Source: Candidatus Zixiibacteriota bacterium (GTDB lineage: Bacteria > Zixibacteria > MSB-5A5 > GN15 > FEB-12). Taken from it: DNA of 47,343 bases. Numbering within the stretch: position 1 is the first letter of the stretch; each line of letters starts with the position of its first letter. Shown piece after piece: positions 33,493 to 41,949 of this stretch. The notes below the pieces were generated by a model. It searched no databases, was not told the origin of the DNA, and saw nothing but the letters and a program-made list of their open reading frames with translations. The translations under genes were made by a program, and so were the position numbers. The DNA lies in contig JAJRXM010000033.1 of the NCBI GenBank assembly GCA_024276275.1, positions 1 to 47,343 of the forward strand. Direction: 5' to 3'.

Positions 33493-35295
33493 ATGAATTA
33501 TAAAAACAAAGAAAAACCACATACTTTTCACATTCCTGTAATGGGAACCGGGTTCTCTATAGATACCCCGCTTAAAGTAGCCAAATATGGTATATCTTCT
33601 GTACTTTCATTAGTAGATGATATGCTTATAGAGCAAATGAGAGAACATCACAGCAGAGAAAACAATTTGCCATTTGAACCTATTTCTGACCGAGATGATG
33701 ATTATCGTGCCACACGCACGACTAAATACCTTAACATGTTAAACGACTTAATTTTAAAGCAATCTAATTCTTTAAAAACCTCACCTTTTGAGGCTAATTC
33801 TGAAATTACAAAATATTTCGAAATGCTTCCTGATTCAGAATTAAAATCAAAATATTTAAAAATGCTCTCTGAAAAAGATGAGTTGATAAAAACAAAATTG
33901 CAATCTGATTTACGCGAATCTATTGTTGTCGGTTCAATTGATGTAAATATAATGACAAAACTAGATAGAGATATTTATAAAAACGGTGAAAAATTACCTT
34001 CTGAACACTCCGATGCCTCTTCAGCACTTCGAGGTTTTGCAAATAGTTCTTTGAATTCCTCTATTATTTTTTCAGCCGGTATGAACCGTCGTCTGTATAG
34101 TTATATCCCGCAATTTAAAGATTTCTTTCCGAATTCACTTGGTGAAATTAAAAAGAAAATTATTCTCAAGGTCTCTGATTTTAGGTCTGCTATTATTCAA
34201 GGCAAATTTTTAGCTCTCAAGGGACTTTGGGTTTCAGAATTTAGAATAGAGTCGGGATTAAATTGCGGAGGTCATGCATTTGCCTCGCAAGGGGCACTTA
34301 TGGGGCCGATATTAGAAGAGTTTAGAGTAAAAAAGAATGAACTGGTAAATAACCTTTTTGAAATTTATAACAAAAATTTACTAAAAAAAGGGATTGATGC
34401 TCTCACCCAACCTCCTGACACACGAGTTACTGTTCAAGGTGGTATCGGAACTGCGGTCGAACAAAAATTGTTATTAGAATACTATAAAGTAGACGGTACA
34501 GGATGGGGAACTCCTTTTCTTTTAGCCCCCGATGTTGTTAATATAGATACAGGACATATGCAGAAGCTGATAGATGCTACTTCATCTGAAGTTTTTCTCA
34601 GTAATAGTTCACCTCTTGGGGTTCCTTTTTGGAATCTTCGCACTTCTGGAAGTGAACAACTTCGACGAGACCGTATAGCTGCCGGAAAACCGGGTTCAAG
34701 TTGCCCGAAGGGTTTTTTAGTTTCAAATACAGAATTTACTAAAGTTCCTATTTGTCACGCATCTCGTGTTTTTCAAAAGAAAAAACTCAAAGAACTCAGT
34801 AATGCTTCTTATCCTGCTAACAAAACCAATCAACTGACCGCAAATGTGACCGATAAATCCTGTATTTGTCATGACTTGGCAGGTGCTGCCACACTTCCTT
34901 TAGGGATGGATCCAAAAGCAACTCCATCAATTTGCTGTGGTCCCAACATTGTTAATTTTACCAAAATAACTTCTCTTGAAGAGATGATAAATCATATTTA
35001 CGGTAGGATTTCTATTTTACAAAATGATAATCGCCCGCACATGTTTATTAAAGAATTAAATTTGTATGTTGATTATTTAAAAGATGAGATGAAAAAAACT
35101 TCCGACGGTCTATTAGATAAAACTACCAAATACTTTACCGAATTCAAAGAGAACCTCCAAAACGGTATTGATCATTATTATGAAATAGCCGAACAGTTTA
35201 ATCAAACTCAACAGGAAAATTTCAAAAACGATTTAGACCGGTTACTAAAAGAAATTGAAATGTTGACATTCCAACCGATGCAACAACCGACATAA
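33493..35295 (+). CDS. divergent nitronate-monooxygenase-like FMN TIM-barrel protein with Cys-rich region
   Basis: 600 residues, no signal peptide. It opens FHIPVMGTGFSIDTPLKVAKYG, like the start of nitronate monooxygenase barrels. Later LNCGGHAFAS matches the GGH active-site/flavin loop, and VQGGIGTAVEQ with WGTPFLLAPDV matches the phosphate-binding GGI(A/G) and MGTRFL..PE motifs of that family. Long helical inserts (about 60-180) and a C-terminal helical tail make it nearly twice the family length. A region at about 405-500 has cysteines in SSCPKG, PICH, SCICHD and SICCGP, possibly a metal site; it contains no CXXCH heme motif. The enzyme reaction is unknown and the assignment is by motif only. 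It stands alone on the plus strand. Confidence 0.5.
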   Translation: MNYKNKEKPHTFHIPVMGTGFSIDTPLKVAKYGISSVLSLVDDMLIEQMREHHSRENNLPFEPISDRDDDYRATRTTKYLNMLNDLILKQSNSLKTSPFEANSEITKYFEMLPDSELKSKYLKMLSEKDELIKTKLQSDLRESIVVGSIDVNIMTKLDRDIYKNGEKLPSEHSDASSALRGFANSSLNSSIIFSAGMNRRLYSYIPQFKDFFPNSLGEIKKKIILKVSDFRSAIIQGKFLALKGLWVSEFRIESGLNCGGHAFASQGALMGPILEEFRVKKNELVNNLFEIYNKNLLKKGIDALTQPPDTRVTVQGGIGTAVEQKLLLEYYKVDGTGWGTPFLLAPDVVNIDTGHMQKLIDATSSEVFLSNSSPLGVPFWNLRTSGSEQLRRDRIAAGKPGSSCPKGFLVSNTEFTKVPICHASRVFQKKKLKELSNASYPANKTNQLTANVTDKSCICHDLAGAATLPLGMDPKATPSICCGPNIVNFTKITSLEEMINHIYGRISILQNDNRPHMFIKELNLYVDYLKDEMKKTSDGLLDKTTKYFTEFKENLQNGIDHYYEIAEQFNQTQQENFKNDLDRLLKEIEMLTFQPMQQPT

Positions 35296-35304
35296 AAAAT
35301 TTTA

Positions 35305-36054
35305 TTATTTCTTTGTTAATTCTTTTTTTGAATGTTTCAAGCAAATATGAATTTTATTGGCAATTTCCACATTCTTAAACGGTTTTGTTATATAATCATT
35401 AGCACCCGATATAATTGCTTCTTCCTTAGTAAAATCTAAACCATGCCCTGTCATGAGCAGTATCGGAATCTCAGGGTATTCTTCTTTTACTCTTACAAGT
35501 AACTCGAGACCTGTCATATTTGGCATTTTAATATCTGAAATAATTATTGAAATATCTTTTTGTTCCAATACATGTAGAGCATCAACTCCGTCTGATGCTG
35601 TCTCAACATGAAACCCTTCCCTTTCCAATACTTTCGTTAGTAAGGATCTAATAAATTCCTCATCATCCACTATCAATATCGGACTATAAGTGTTTTTTGA
35701 TATTTCATCTAAAGCTGAAATTAAACAATCATCATGAAAAGGTTTTAATAAATATGCGGATATTCCAAATTCTGTTGCTTTTATAATTGTCTTTTTATCA
35801 TTTAGTGAGGTTGTTAGTATAACCGGAAGATGTTTATATCTCAGAGAATTACGAATATATTTTACTAACCCAAAACCGTCAACATCATGTATTTTGATAG
35901 CAGTAATTACAACGTCAAATAAATTACAAACTTTAAGAAGCTTAATAGCTTCTTTACCTGAGTTGACAACTGTCAAATCATAGTCATCTTGTTTAAGTAT
36001 TGTTTTAACTTTTTTTATAGATACAGCATCATCTTCAGCAAACAAAATTTTCAT
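35305..36054 (-). CDS. tandem receiver-domain response regulator, first receiver lacking Asp
   Basis: 249 residues: two CheY-like receivers and no output domain. Receiver 1 (~1-118) has the acidic pair (AEDD), TTS and LLKPF, but the phosphoacceptor position reads VVITAIKI instead of VVITDIKM, so it should not be phosphorylated. Receiver 2 (~124-240) is complete: DDEE, IIISDIKMPNMTG, LLMTGHG, ITKPF. The likely role is signal integration with an unlinked histidine kinase, acting through protein interaction. It is transcribed toward the nitronate-monooxygenase-like gene (convergent, 9 bases apart) and separate from the nap genes 150 bases upstream, but in the same direction as them. Confidence 0.85.
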   Translation of the reverse strand: MKILFAEDDAVSIKKVKTILKQDDYDLTVVNSGKEAIKLLKVCNLFDVVITAIKIHDVDGFGLVKYIRNSLRYKHLPVILTTSLNDKKTIIKATEFGISAYLLKPFHDDCLISALDEISKNTYSPILIVDDEEFIRSLLTKVLEREGFHVETASDGVDALHVLEQKDISIIISDIKMPNMTGLELLVRVKEEYPEIPILLMTGHGLDFTKEEAIISGANDYITKPFKNVEIANKIHICLKHSKKELTKK

Positions 36055-36205
36055 TGATTATAGCTTCCTATTCATACAAATAACAATTTGACGGCTCCGC
36101 TATATATTTCGACTAATATCAATTATTCTTTACATAAATCATAATTTAGTCATTTGTAAGCAAACAACTGTTGTTAGGATAATAATTAAATGAAAAATAT
36201 ATTGT

Positions 36206-36772
36206 TTATTCGGAAGAAAGAACTTGGATTTTTATACCTTTATTATCTTCTAGAATGCAAACCTCTTCACAAATTCCACAACCGGTGCAGGACTCTGCAT
36301 TTATAACAGGACGATTGAATTTCATACTGATAGCATCACGTTTTAAAGGACAGGCATCATAGCAAGTCATACAGTTCTGTCCGTTATATGGCAGGCATTT
36401 ATCTGTGATAATTTCGGCAAGACCTATTTTAGGAAAAATCCTATCTTCGGGAAGAACTAGGGCATTACGGAGACATACTTTCATACATTGTAAATTTTCG
36501 CACATGATACATGCTTTTTCAGAAGGTACAATAATTGGAAGGTCTTTGCCGGTTAACTCATCAGGGCTGAACTTGATACAGTTAACAGGACAAGCAGAAA
36601 TACAATCACCACACGATTCACATTTGTTTACAAAGTCATCGATAGCACCCGGCGGATATATTTCTCTTTTTGGATTCAGAATCTTATCGGGTAGTTTTTT
36701 CTGAATTGATTCAGCAAAAATACCGCCAATCATCTGAAAAGATTTTTTTAAGAAATTTGTTCTAGTAGTCAT
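36206..36772 (-). CDS. NapG/NapF-like polyferredoxin (four [4Fe-4S] motifs)
   Basis: 188 residues with four Cys clusters: CESCGDCISACPVNC, CIMCENLQCMKVC, CLPYNGQNCMTCYDACP, CTGCGICEEVC. The order and the CLPYNG...C..CY.ACP motif are those of NapG/MauM proteins, but there is no twin-arginine signal (start MTTRTNFLKKSF), so it should stay in the cytoplasm like NapF. It is the last gene of the nap run, after napB with a 55-base gap that holds a TTGGCGG/CCGCCAA hairpin. It may supply or buffer electrons for NapH or help mature NapA. Duplicated from napG rather than a classic napF. Confidence 0.75.
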   Translation of the reverse strand: MTTRTNFLKKSFQMIGGIFAESIQKKLPDKILNPKREIYPPGAIDDFVNKCESCGDCISACPVNCIKFSPDELTGKDLPIIVPSEKACIMCENLQCMKVCLRNALVLPEDRIFPKIGLAEIITDKCLPYNGQNCMTCYDACPLKRDAISMKFNRPVINAESCTGCGICEEVCILEDNKGIKIQVLSSE

Positions 36773-36788
36773 ATTAAAATGTAATGCA

Positions 36789-36815
36789 TTGGCGGAGTTT
36801 TTACAACCCCGCCAA
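36789..36815 (-). terminator. hairpin between napB and the last polyferredoxin gene
   Basis: TTGGCGG (36789-36795) pairs with CCGCCAA (36809-36815). No T-run follows on the minus strand. Probably an mRNA-stability or partial attenuation structure. Confidence 0.4.
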
Positions 36816-36827
36816 GCATATTCTCAA

Positions 36828-37214
36828 TCATTTAGGTACGTGTTTTTTGAAATCGTTATCTACTTTAAAATCATCACCTGTTGCTGTTTCAGCAGCAGCC
36901 GGAATATGACACTGAATACAATTATGACGTTTTGGGTGTCGCATCTGCGGAGCTTCTTCTTCAGGATTTGCGTGGCAATCCAAACAAGCGGAACCGCCGT
37001 TTTCGGTTTCTTTGAAATCTTCACCAATTTCAATCGGATGGTCCTCCGGTATCAATGGAGGGGTTCCATAAATTGCAACATTATCCTGATTTACCAACTC
37101 AAGATTCAATTTTTGTTGGTCTGATAAAGGTGCGTTGTTTTTTTGTTCTCCTTGACAAGCTATCAAGAAAGCAAAAAGTAATAACACGGTCATGAAAGCT
37201 ATAAAATGTTTCAT
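36828..37214 (-). CDS. napB: NapB diheme cytochrome subunit, predicted lipoprotein
   Basis: 128 residues with two CXXCH (CLDCH, CIQCH), the typical YGTPPLIPEDHPIEI segment and the short C-terminal tail of NapB, the electron-transfer subunit of periplasmic nitrate reductase. The N-terminus MKHFIAFMTVLLLFAFLIAC ends in a lipobox LIAC, so the protein should be membrane-tethered, whereas the classical NapB is soluble. ATGA overlap with napH shows translational coupling. It accepts electrons from the NapGH side and passes them to the NapA iron-sulfur cluster. Confidence 0.88.
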   Translation of the reverse strand: MKHFIAFMTVLLLFAFLIACQGEQKNNAPLSDQQKLNLELVNQDNVAIYGTPPLIPEDHPIEIGEDFKETENGGSACLDCHANPEEEAPQMRHPKRHNCIQCHIPAAAETATGDDFKVDNDFKKHVPK

Positions 37215-38125
37215 GAGACATTCTCCTTTTTTATTTTTAAACTAACTTTTAATGCATTTTCGGGACATTTATCAATACAATTTAAACAATTTGTACACGA
37301 ACTATCTATAACCCAATTTGTTTTCCCTTGTACAGGTGCCAATAAAACATTCGACGGTAAACAGACATCAAAGCATTCATTACACTTAGTACAAGCTTCG
37401 GAATCAATCTTTATTTTGACTGGTGAATATTTTCCAAGCAAGGTATAAAAAGTGCCGACCGGACAAGCATGACGACACCACCATCCTTTACTTACAAATA
37501 CATCAATCAATAAAATCAACAGAATCAGCCATAGTGAGTTGTTAAACAAAATCTGCCAATCATAATAACTTTCAGTCATTAACGAAGAAGTATACCCGCT
37601 GTCAGCTATATCACCGGAACTTCCGAGTTCTTTACCGAATTGAGCTTGTGGTCTATCAATACCTAAAGCAATATTCTGACTGATAATTCCGATTGGAGAA
37701 ATCAATTCAAAAACAGGTTTTGATGTAACCAGACTCAAAAGTAAAAAAATCATAAACAGATAATACTTAAAAGTTGCTGACGGTTTTATATGAAAGACTG
37801 CTAATTTTTTATTTAGTTTCAACATAAACTCTGACAACAAATATATCGGGCAGACCCACCCACAAAAAACCCGACCACCGACAATAAAATAGAATCCGAC
37901 TAAAATCGATGCACCTAAAACTAACGGCATAAAGATTTCTTTTATCGCTAACATAAAATCTATTGCTGCAAACGGGTCTACCAATAAAACAGAAAACAGT
38001 TCTCCGGAAATCAAGGTACCCCGAAAGATACCTAGATTAAGCAATGGAGAGAGCAGCAAAAGAATGGTGCCGAGTTGCACAAATCTCCTGATAATTCTCC
38101 ATTTATGTTGTGCTATAATATTCAT
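37211..38125 (-). CDS. napH: NapH membrane quinol dehydrogenase subunit
   Basis: 304 residues, four to five membrane helices, two CxxxCP loops (VFCGWVCPIYLL and CRHACPVGTFYTLLG) characteristic of NapH, and a C-terminal pair of [4Fe-4S] motifs (CTKCNECFDVC, CTNCLNCIDKCP) facing the cytoplasm. NapH and NapG together oxidise menaquinol for Nap; here they would be the only quinol route since napC is absent. It overlaps napG and napB by ATGA at both ends. A longer periplasmic loop (about 145-185) is richer in Ser/Gly than usual. Confidence 0.9.
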   Translation of the reverse strand: MNIIAQHKWRIIRRFVQLGTILLLLSPLLNLGIFRGTLISGELFSVLLVDPFAAIDFMLAIKEIFMPLVLGASILVGFYFIVGGRVFCGWVCPIYLLSEFMLKLNKKLAVFHIKPSATFKYYLFMIFLLLSLVTSKPVFELISPIGIISQNIALGIDRPQAQFGKELGSSGDIADSGYTSSLMTESYYDWQILFNNSLWLILLILLIDVFVSKGWWCRHACPVGTFYTLLGKYSPVKIKIDSEACTKCNECFDVCLPSNVLLAPVQGKTNWVIDSSCTNCLNCIDKCPENALKVSLKIKKENVS

Positions 38126-38769
38126 GATTGCTGTTCTCTAAGTAATATATAGTGGGCAGCTTTATCGCCACGTTCCGTCGGCAAAACCGTGATAGCGGGT
38201 GTATCAAGCGGACAGGCATTCTCACAAATTCCACAGCCGGTACATATTTCTTTGTGTACTACAGGTTCAAAGACCGTATGTTTTTTGGTAATTGACTGGG
38301 GATGTTTTGTAAGAGTAATCGCTTTGTTGGTAAGTGGACAAACTCTGTAACAGATTTCACAACGGATTCCGTTTAACGAAAGGCAATCTTCCCTATCGGT
38401 AAGAACAGCAGTACCCATATTTGAACTATTAATATCTTTCAAATCATGGTTCAAGGCTGTTGTCGGACAGGCAGCAATGCAAGGAATGTCAGCACACATA
38501 TAACAAGGTACATCGCGGAACTCAATATACGGTGTTCCTATATTGATACCGTCTTCTAATGAACCGAGTTTTAAACTGTCATAAGGACAATCCTGTACAC
38601 ACTTTCCACACCTGATACAAGCGGCTAAAAATTGACTTTCTTCTACAGCACCGGGAGGTCTAAAATAATAAGTTTTATTATTCCCGAGTAAACTGATAAA
38701 AGAAAATCCACCGGTTAAACCGATTGCGGAAACAGCTACACTTCGTTTTATAAAATCACGTCGTTCCAT
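38122..38769 (-). CDS. napG: NapG periplasmic polyferredoxin
   Basis: 215 residues starting MERRDFIKRSVAVSAIGLTGG, a twin-arginine export signal. Four clusters: CIRCGKCVQDCP, CYMCADIPCIAACP, CLSLNGIRCEICYRVCP, CTGCGICENACP. It matches NapG/MauM length and motif order. It transfers electrons from NapH on the periplasmic side to NapB/NapA. The start is 52 bases after the napA stop with a 12-bp hairpin between them; the stop overlaps napH (ATGA). Confidence 0.9.
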   Translation of the reverse strand: MERRDFIKRSVAVSAIGLTGGFSFISLLGNNKTYYFRPPGAVEESQFLAACIRCGKCVQDCPYDSLKLGSLEDGINIGTPYIEFRDVPCYMCADIPCIAACPTTALNHDLKDINSSNMGTAVLTDREDCLSLNGIRCEICYRVCPLTNKAITLTKHPQSITKKHTVFEPVVHKEICTGCGICENACPLDTPAITVLPTERGDKAAHYILLREQQS

Positions 38770-38777
38770 ATTTATAA

Positions 38778-38806
38778 CTGACTCTTTACAAAAAGTAAAG
38801 AGTCAG
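38778..38806 (-). terminator. 12-bp hairpin between napA and napG
   Basis: CTGACTCTTTAC (38778-38789) pairs with GTAAAGAGTCAG (38795-38806) with a 5-base loop. No T-run follows on the minus strand, so it more likely protects the napA mRNA 3' end or sets the napA/napG expression ratio than fully terminates. Confidence 0.5.
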
Positions 38807-38820
38807 CCTTTTATATTTAT

Positions 38821-41316
38821 TTATACTTTCTCAATAGTTACAGCACATTTTTTATAATCAGGCTCTTTAGAAATAGGGTCGTAACAATCTAAAGTGATCT
38901 GATTTACTAACCGGGTTTCATCAAAGAACGGAATAAAGACCATTCCTTTTTGAGGAACCGAACGACCGTTCACATCGGCAGGAAAAACAACTTCTCCCCG
39001 GCGTGATTTCACTCGGATTAAGTCACCGCGATTAATGCCCATACGCTTGGCATCATCAGGATTGATATTCACAACCGCTCTCGGAACTGCTCTTCGTAAT
39101 TCCGGCACCCGCATAGTCATAGAACCGGTATGCCAATGTTCAAGCACTCGACCGGTACATAACCAGAACGGATATTTTTTATCAGGAACTTCGGCGGCAG
39201 GTTCATACGGAACCGCAAAGACAGTCGCACAATAATCACTTTTAGATGCCTTATAGAAAGCTATACCGTCTTTAAATGTACGTTCAGGATGGTCTTTAAT
39301 AAACTTGGCAGCATACGGATCATACTTGGCATTGTAACGCCATTTGACTGAGACGTAGTCGTTTGCTTCGGTATTTTCAATACCGTCCCATACGTCGGTA
39401 AAATCTGTTTTATCGTTTTTAGCTACGTATGGCCAGACAACCCCGTGTTCTTTCCGAAGAACATCATAAGGAGCCAAATCTTTGGCTCTTCCAAGTGAGA
39501 ATAATCTGTATTCTTCCCACATATCTTTATAAAATGTTTTTTCGTTATAAGTAAAAATTTTATCGGCAACGGTTGTCTTAGAATCAATTTTTAGACGTTT
39601 AGCTACTTCAATCATTTGCCAAATTTCATTTTTTGCTTCACCGGGGGCATTTACAATTTTATCCCAATGCTGTGTTCTCCGTTCGGCATTTCCAAACATT
39701 CCTTCTTTTTCAATCCACATTGAAGACGGCAAAACTACATCGGCAACCTCGGTTGAACGGGTTGGATATACATCAGAAACAACAATGAATACATCTTTTT
39801 CCATGGCTGCTTTTGTAAATCTATTTAAGTTCGGTAATGATTGATACGGATTAGCAACTTGCACCCATAAGAGTTTAATTTTCCCGTTATCAATCGCACG
39901 GAACATTTCGATTGTATGTTTACCGACTTTCGGATTGATTTTCTCAACAGGAATTTTCCAAATATCAGCAGCAATCTTACGATGTGCTTCAACTTTTACT
40001 ACTAAATCAGCAGGCAGACGATGTACAAAGGTGCCAACCTCACGGGCTGTACCACAGGCAGACGGTTGACCGGTAAGCGAGAAAGGACCTTCACCAGGTT
40101 TAGAGATTTTACCTGTTAAAAGATGAATCGAATAAACGAGCTGATTCACCCAAGTACCACGAGTATGCTGATTAAAACCCATTGTCCAATAAGAACAGAC
40201 TTTACGGTTCGGATCAGAAATCAACTTGGCTGCTTCTTCAAGTTTTGCAACCGGAACACCGGAAATCTTTGACGCGTACTTTGCATCAAATTTAGAAACA
40301 AACTTTTTATATTCTTTAAAAGATATCTTGGTCATTTTTCCGGCAGTTTTCGGAATATCAGCACCACCGTCTTTGAGACCATAGCCAATATTGGTTTCAC
40401 CTTTTTTGAATACTAAATTGTCATCTACAAATTCTTTATCATACAATTTGTTTTTAATAATGTAATGGATAAAGTAATTTGCAATTGCTAAATCAGTCTG
40501 AGGTTTAAATTCTAAATACAAATCGGACTCTTCGGATACACGCGTATACTGTGTGCCTAAATCAACAATTTTTACTTTATCAGGATTTTTCATTTTTGTA
40601 TCCATGATACGTGAGAACAAAACCGGATGCATCTCGGCCATATTTGCTCCCCAAGTAAAAAATGTATCGGCATGTTCTAAATCTTCATAGGAACCCATCG
40701 GTTCATCAGATTGGAATGTCCTCATAAAAGCAGCCACTGCTGATGCCATACACATACGAGCATTCGGATCAAGATTATTCGAACCGACACCGTCTTTGGA
40801 AATATAACCCAGTCCCGCTTTCATAAATTTCAAAGCAGCATACCCCTCAAACACAGTCCACTGACCGGAACCAAACATTGCCACCCCGTCGGAACCGTCA
40901 CGTTTAAGAACCTCTTCGTATTTGGATGCAATTAAGTCAAGTGCTTCATCCCATGTTGATTCCGTTAGTTTTCCATTTTTACGAATCAAAGGTTTTGTCA
41001 AACGGTCTTTACCGTAAAGGATTTTTGAAAGGAAATATCCTTTGACACAGTTTAACCCTTTGTTTGACCAACAATCGGGGTCTCCTTTTGTAGCAACTAC
41101 TTTGTCTTTTTTAGTTCCGATTAAAACTCCGCAACCGGTACCACAAAAACGACAGACTGATTTATCCCACTTTATCCCAAGTTGGTCGACTTTACCGCCA
41201 ACATTTTGGGCATTAGAATCGCCTTCTTGTTTCTTCCCACAGGAAGCAACCAGCGATGCAACCGCAAGCGACGCTGCGGATGACTTGATAAAATCTCTAC
41301 GATCCAAGGTACTCAT
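38821..41316 (-). CDS. napA: NapA periplasmic nitrate reductase catalytic subunit, Tat signal plus lipobox
   Basis: 831 residues, the usual NapA size. Twin-arginine start DRRDFIKSS followed by LAVASLVASCGKK, where VASC fits a lipobox, so NapA may be a Tat-exported lipoprotein. The [4Fe-4S] ligands are CRFCGTGC...DCWSNKGLNC. The Mo-coordinating Cys lies in NARMCMASAVAAFMRTF, colinear with E. coli NapA. C-terminal bis-MGD motifs include LCTGRVLEHWHTGSMT. It reduces nitrate to nitrite in the periplasm using bis-molybdopterin guanine dinucleotide, which the divergent Moco operon makes. It follows napD by 30 bases. Nitrite reductase (nrfA or nirBD) is not in the window. Confidence 0.95.
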   Translation of the reverse strand: MSTLDRRDFIKSSAASLAVASLVASCGKKQEGDSNAQNVGGKVDQLGIKWDKSVCRFCGTGCGVLIGTKKDKVVATKGDPDCWSNKGLNCVKGYFLSKILYGKDRLTKPLIRKNGKLTESTWDEALDLIASKYEEVLKRDGSDGVAMFGSGQWTVFEGYAALKFMKAGLGYISKDGVGSNNLDPNARMCMASAVAAFMRTFQSDEPMGSYEDLEHADTFFTWGANMAEMHPVLFSRIMDTKMKNPDKVKIVDLGTQYTRVSEESDLYLEFKPQTDLAIANYFIHYIIKNKLYDKEFVDDNLVFKKGETNIGYGLKDGGADIPKTAGKMTKISFKEYKKFVSKFDAKYASKISGVPVAKLEEAAKLISDPNRKVCSYWTMGFNQHTRGTWVNQLVYSIHLLTGKISKPGEGPFSLTGQPSACGTAREVGTFVHRLPADLVVKVEAHRKIAADIWKIPVEKINPKVGKHTIEMFRAIDNGKIKLLWVQVANPYQSLPNLNRFTKAAMEKDVFIVVSDVYPTRSTEVADVVLPSSMWIEKEGMFGNAERRTQHWDKIVNAPGEAKNEIWQMIEVAKRLKIDSKTTVADKIFTYNEKTFYKDMWEEYRLFSLGRAKDLAPYDVLRKEHGVVWPYVAKNDKTDFTDVWDGIENTEANDYVSVKWRYNAKYDPYAAKFIKDHPERTFKDGIAFYKASKSDYCATVFAVPYEPAAEVPDKKYPFWLCTGRVLEHWHTGSMTMRVPELRRAVPRAVVNINPDDAKRMGINRGDLIRVKSRRGEVVFPADVNGRSVPQKGMVFIPFFDETRLVNQITLDCYDPISKEPDYKKCAVTIEKV

Positions 41317-41346
41317 TTCCTTGACTCCATTTCTTAAGATTTATAT

Positions 41347-41607
41347 TTATTTGTTTCTATTAACTTCATCTTCAAAAAAATGTGTTATAATCTCTACACC
41401 TGTAACTCCTTCAAGAGCTCTGATATCTTCACACAGTCCTACGGCATATTCTGTTGATTCGGTTTCTAAAACTACCGCTAACTTGTTTTCAGCTGTCTCG
41501 ATTATTTCCATTTGAGGAACTGATGCTATTTTTTCTTGCACTACGGCAAAGTTACCCTCATCAGCATGAACTAAAATGGACGAAATGACCTGGTTATTCT
41601 GACTCAT
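41347..41607 (-). CDS. napD: NapD chaperone for NapA
   Basis: Start at 41607 (TTAGGAGATAATATG) giving 86 residues; the frame is open further to 41649 without a ribosome site. It has the NapD ferredoxin-like fold pattern ISSILVHADEGNF, LAVVLETES and GVTGVEIITHFFED. It binds the NapA twin-arginine signal in the cytoplasm and prevents premature export before cofactor loading. First gene of the nap run; its leader contains two palindromic operator candidates. Confidence 0.85.
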   Translation of the reverse strand: MSQNNQVISSILVHADEGNFAVVQEKIASVPQMEIIETAENKLAVVLETESTEYAVGLCEDIRALEGVTGVEIITHFFEDEVNRNK

Positions 41608-41690
41608 ATTATCTCCTAAAGTAAAGTTATACAAGGTAGTTAAACTCATTTTATATTGTCTACAAAAAACATCAATTTAATCTAAATTAT

Positions 41691-41704
41691 GTGATATTTT
41701 TCAC
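41691..41704. promoter_or_regulatory. CRP-type palindrome in the nap leader
   Basis: GTGA-TATTTT-TCAC, a perfect 4-6-4 inverted repeat of the CRP/FNR-superfamily half-site kind. It overlies the inferred nap transcription start (~41702), so a protein bound here would repress rather than activate nap. Which family member binds is unknown. Confidence 0.45.
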
Positions 41705-41736
41705 TTGCATAGTATCGAAAAATTGCCGATATTCCC

Positions 41737-41752
41737 ATTGACTTAAGTCAAT
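41737..41752. promoter_or_regulatory. FNR-like operator between nap and Moco operons
   Basis: ATTGACTTAAGTCAAT, a perfect palindrome close to the FNR consensus TTGAT-N4-ATCAA (here TTGAC-N4-GTCAA). The centre is at 41744.5. Leftward, a TACTAT -10 (41714-41709) puts the nap start near 41702-41703, i.e. site centre at about -41.5. Rightward, TATTTT (41773-41778) puts a start near 41785, again about -41. Both are class II activator geometry, so one oxygen- or nitrate-responsive site could drive both operons. Confidence 0.6.
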
Positions 41753-41807
41753 GTAATTTAATTGTAATCGTTTATTTTACATTGAGTTAGAAAAGAAGAT
41801 ATTTTTA

Positions 41808-41942
41808 ATCTCCGAACCTCGGAAGGCCCACGTGGTCACCGAGGACTCTACGGCCGGAAGAGCAATTTTCCGACCTGCCCGGTTTGGCAAAGGAGATCGA
41901 CAAGGCATATTTCCTTATGACCTCTGCCAACCGGTATGAGGT
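41808..41942 (+). promoter_or_regulatory. Moco (or Tuco) type riboswitch
   Basis: The closing stem P1 is ATCTCC (41808-41813) with GGAGAT (41892-41897). Inside, CCTCGG (41817-41822) pairs with CCGAGG (41839-41844), and CGGAA pairs with TTCCG further on (41868-41872). The conserved-looking blocks CTCCGAACC, GGCCCACGTGG and CCGACCTGCCCGGTTTGGC resemble the Moco RNA motif found before Mo-cofactor genes. Downstream, ACCTC (41920-41924) can pair with GAGGT (41938-41942), hiding the mobA ribosome site. GGTTTGGCA (41881-41889) can pair with TGCCAACC in that hairpin loop. Translation-level control of mobA is inferred. Confidence 0.8.
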
Positions 41943-41949
41943 ATTTTTT

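Noticed and set aside
33493-35295. Reading the Cys motifs of the 600-residue protein as heme sites
   Set aside because: The motifs are PICH, SCICHD and ICCG without CXXCH spacing, and the protein has no export signal.
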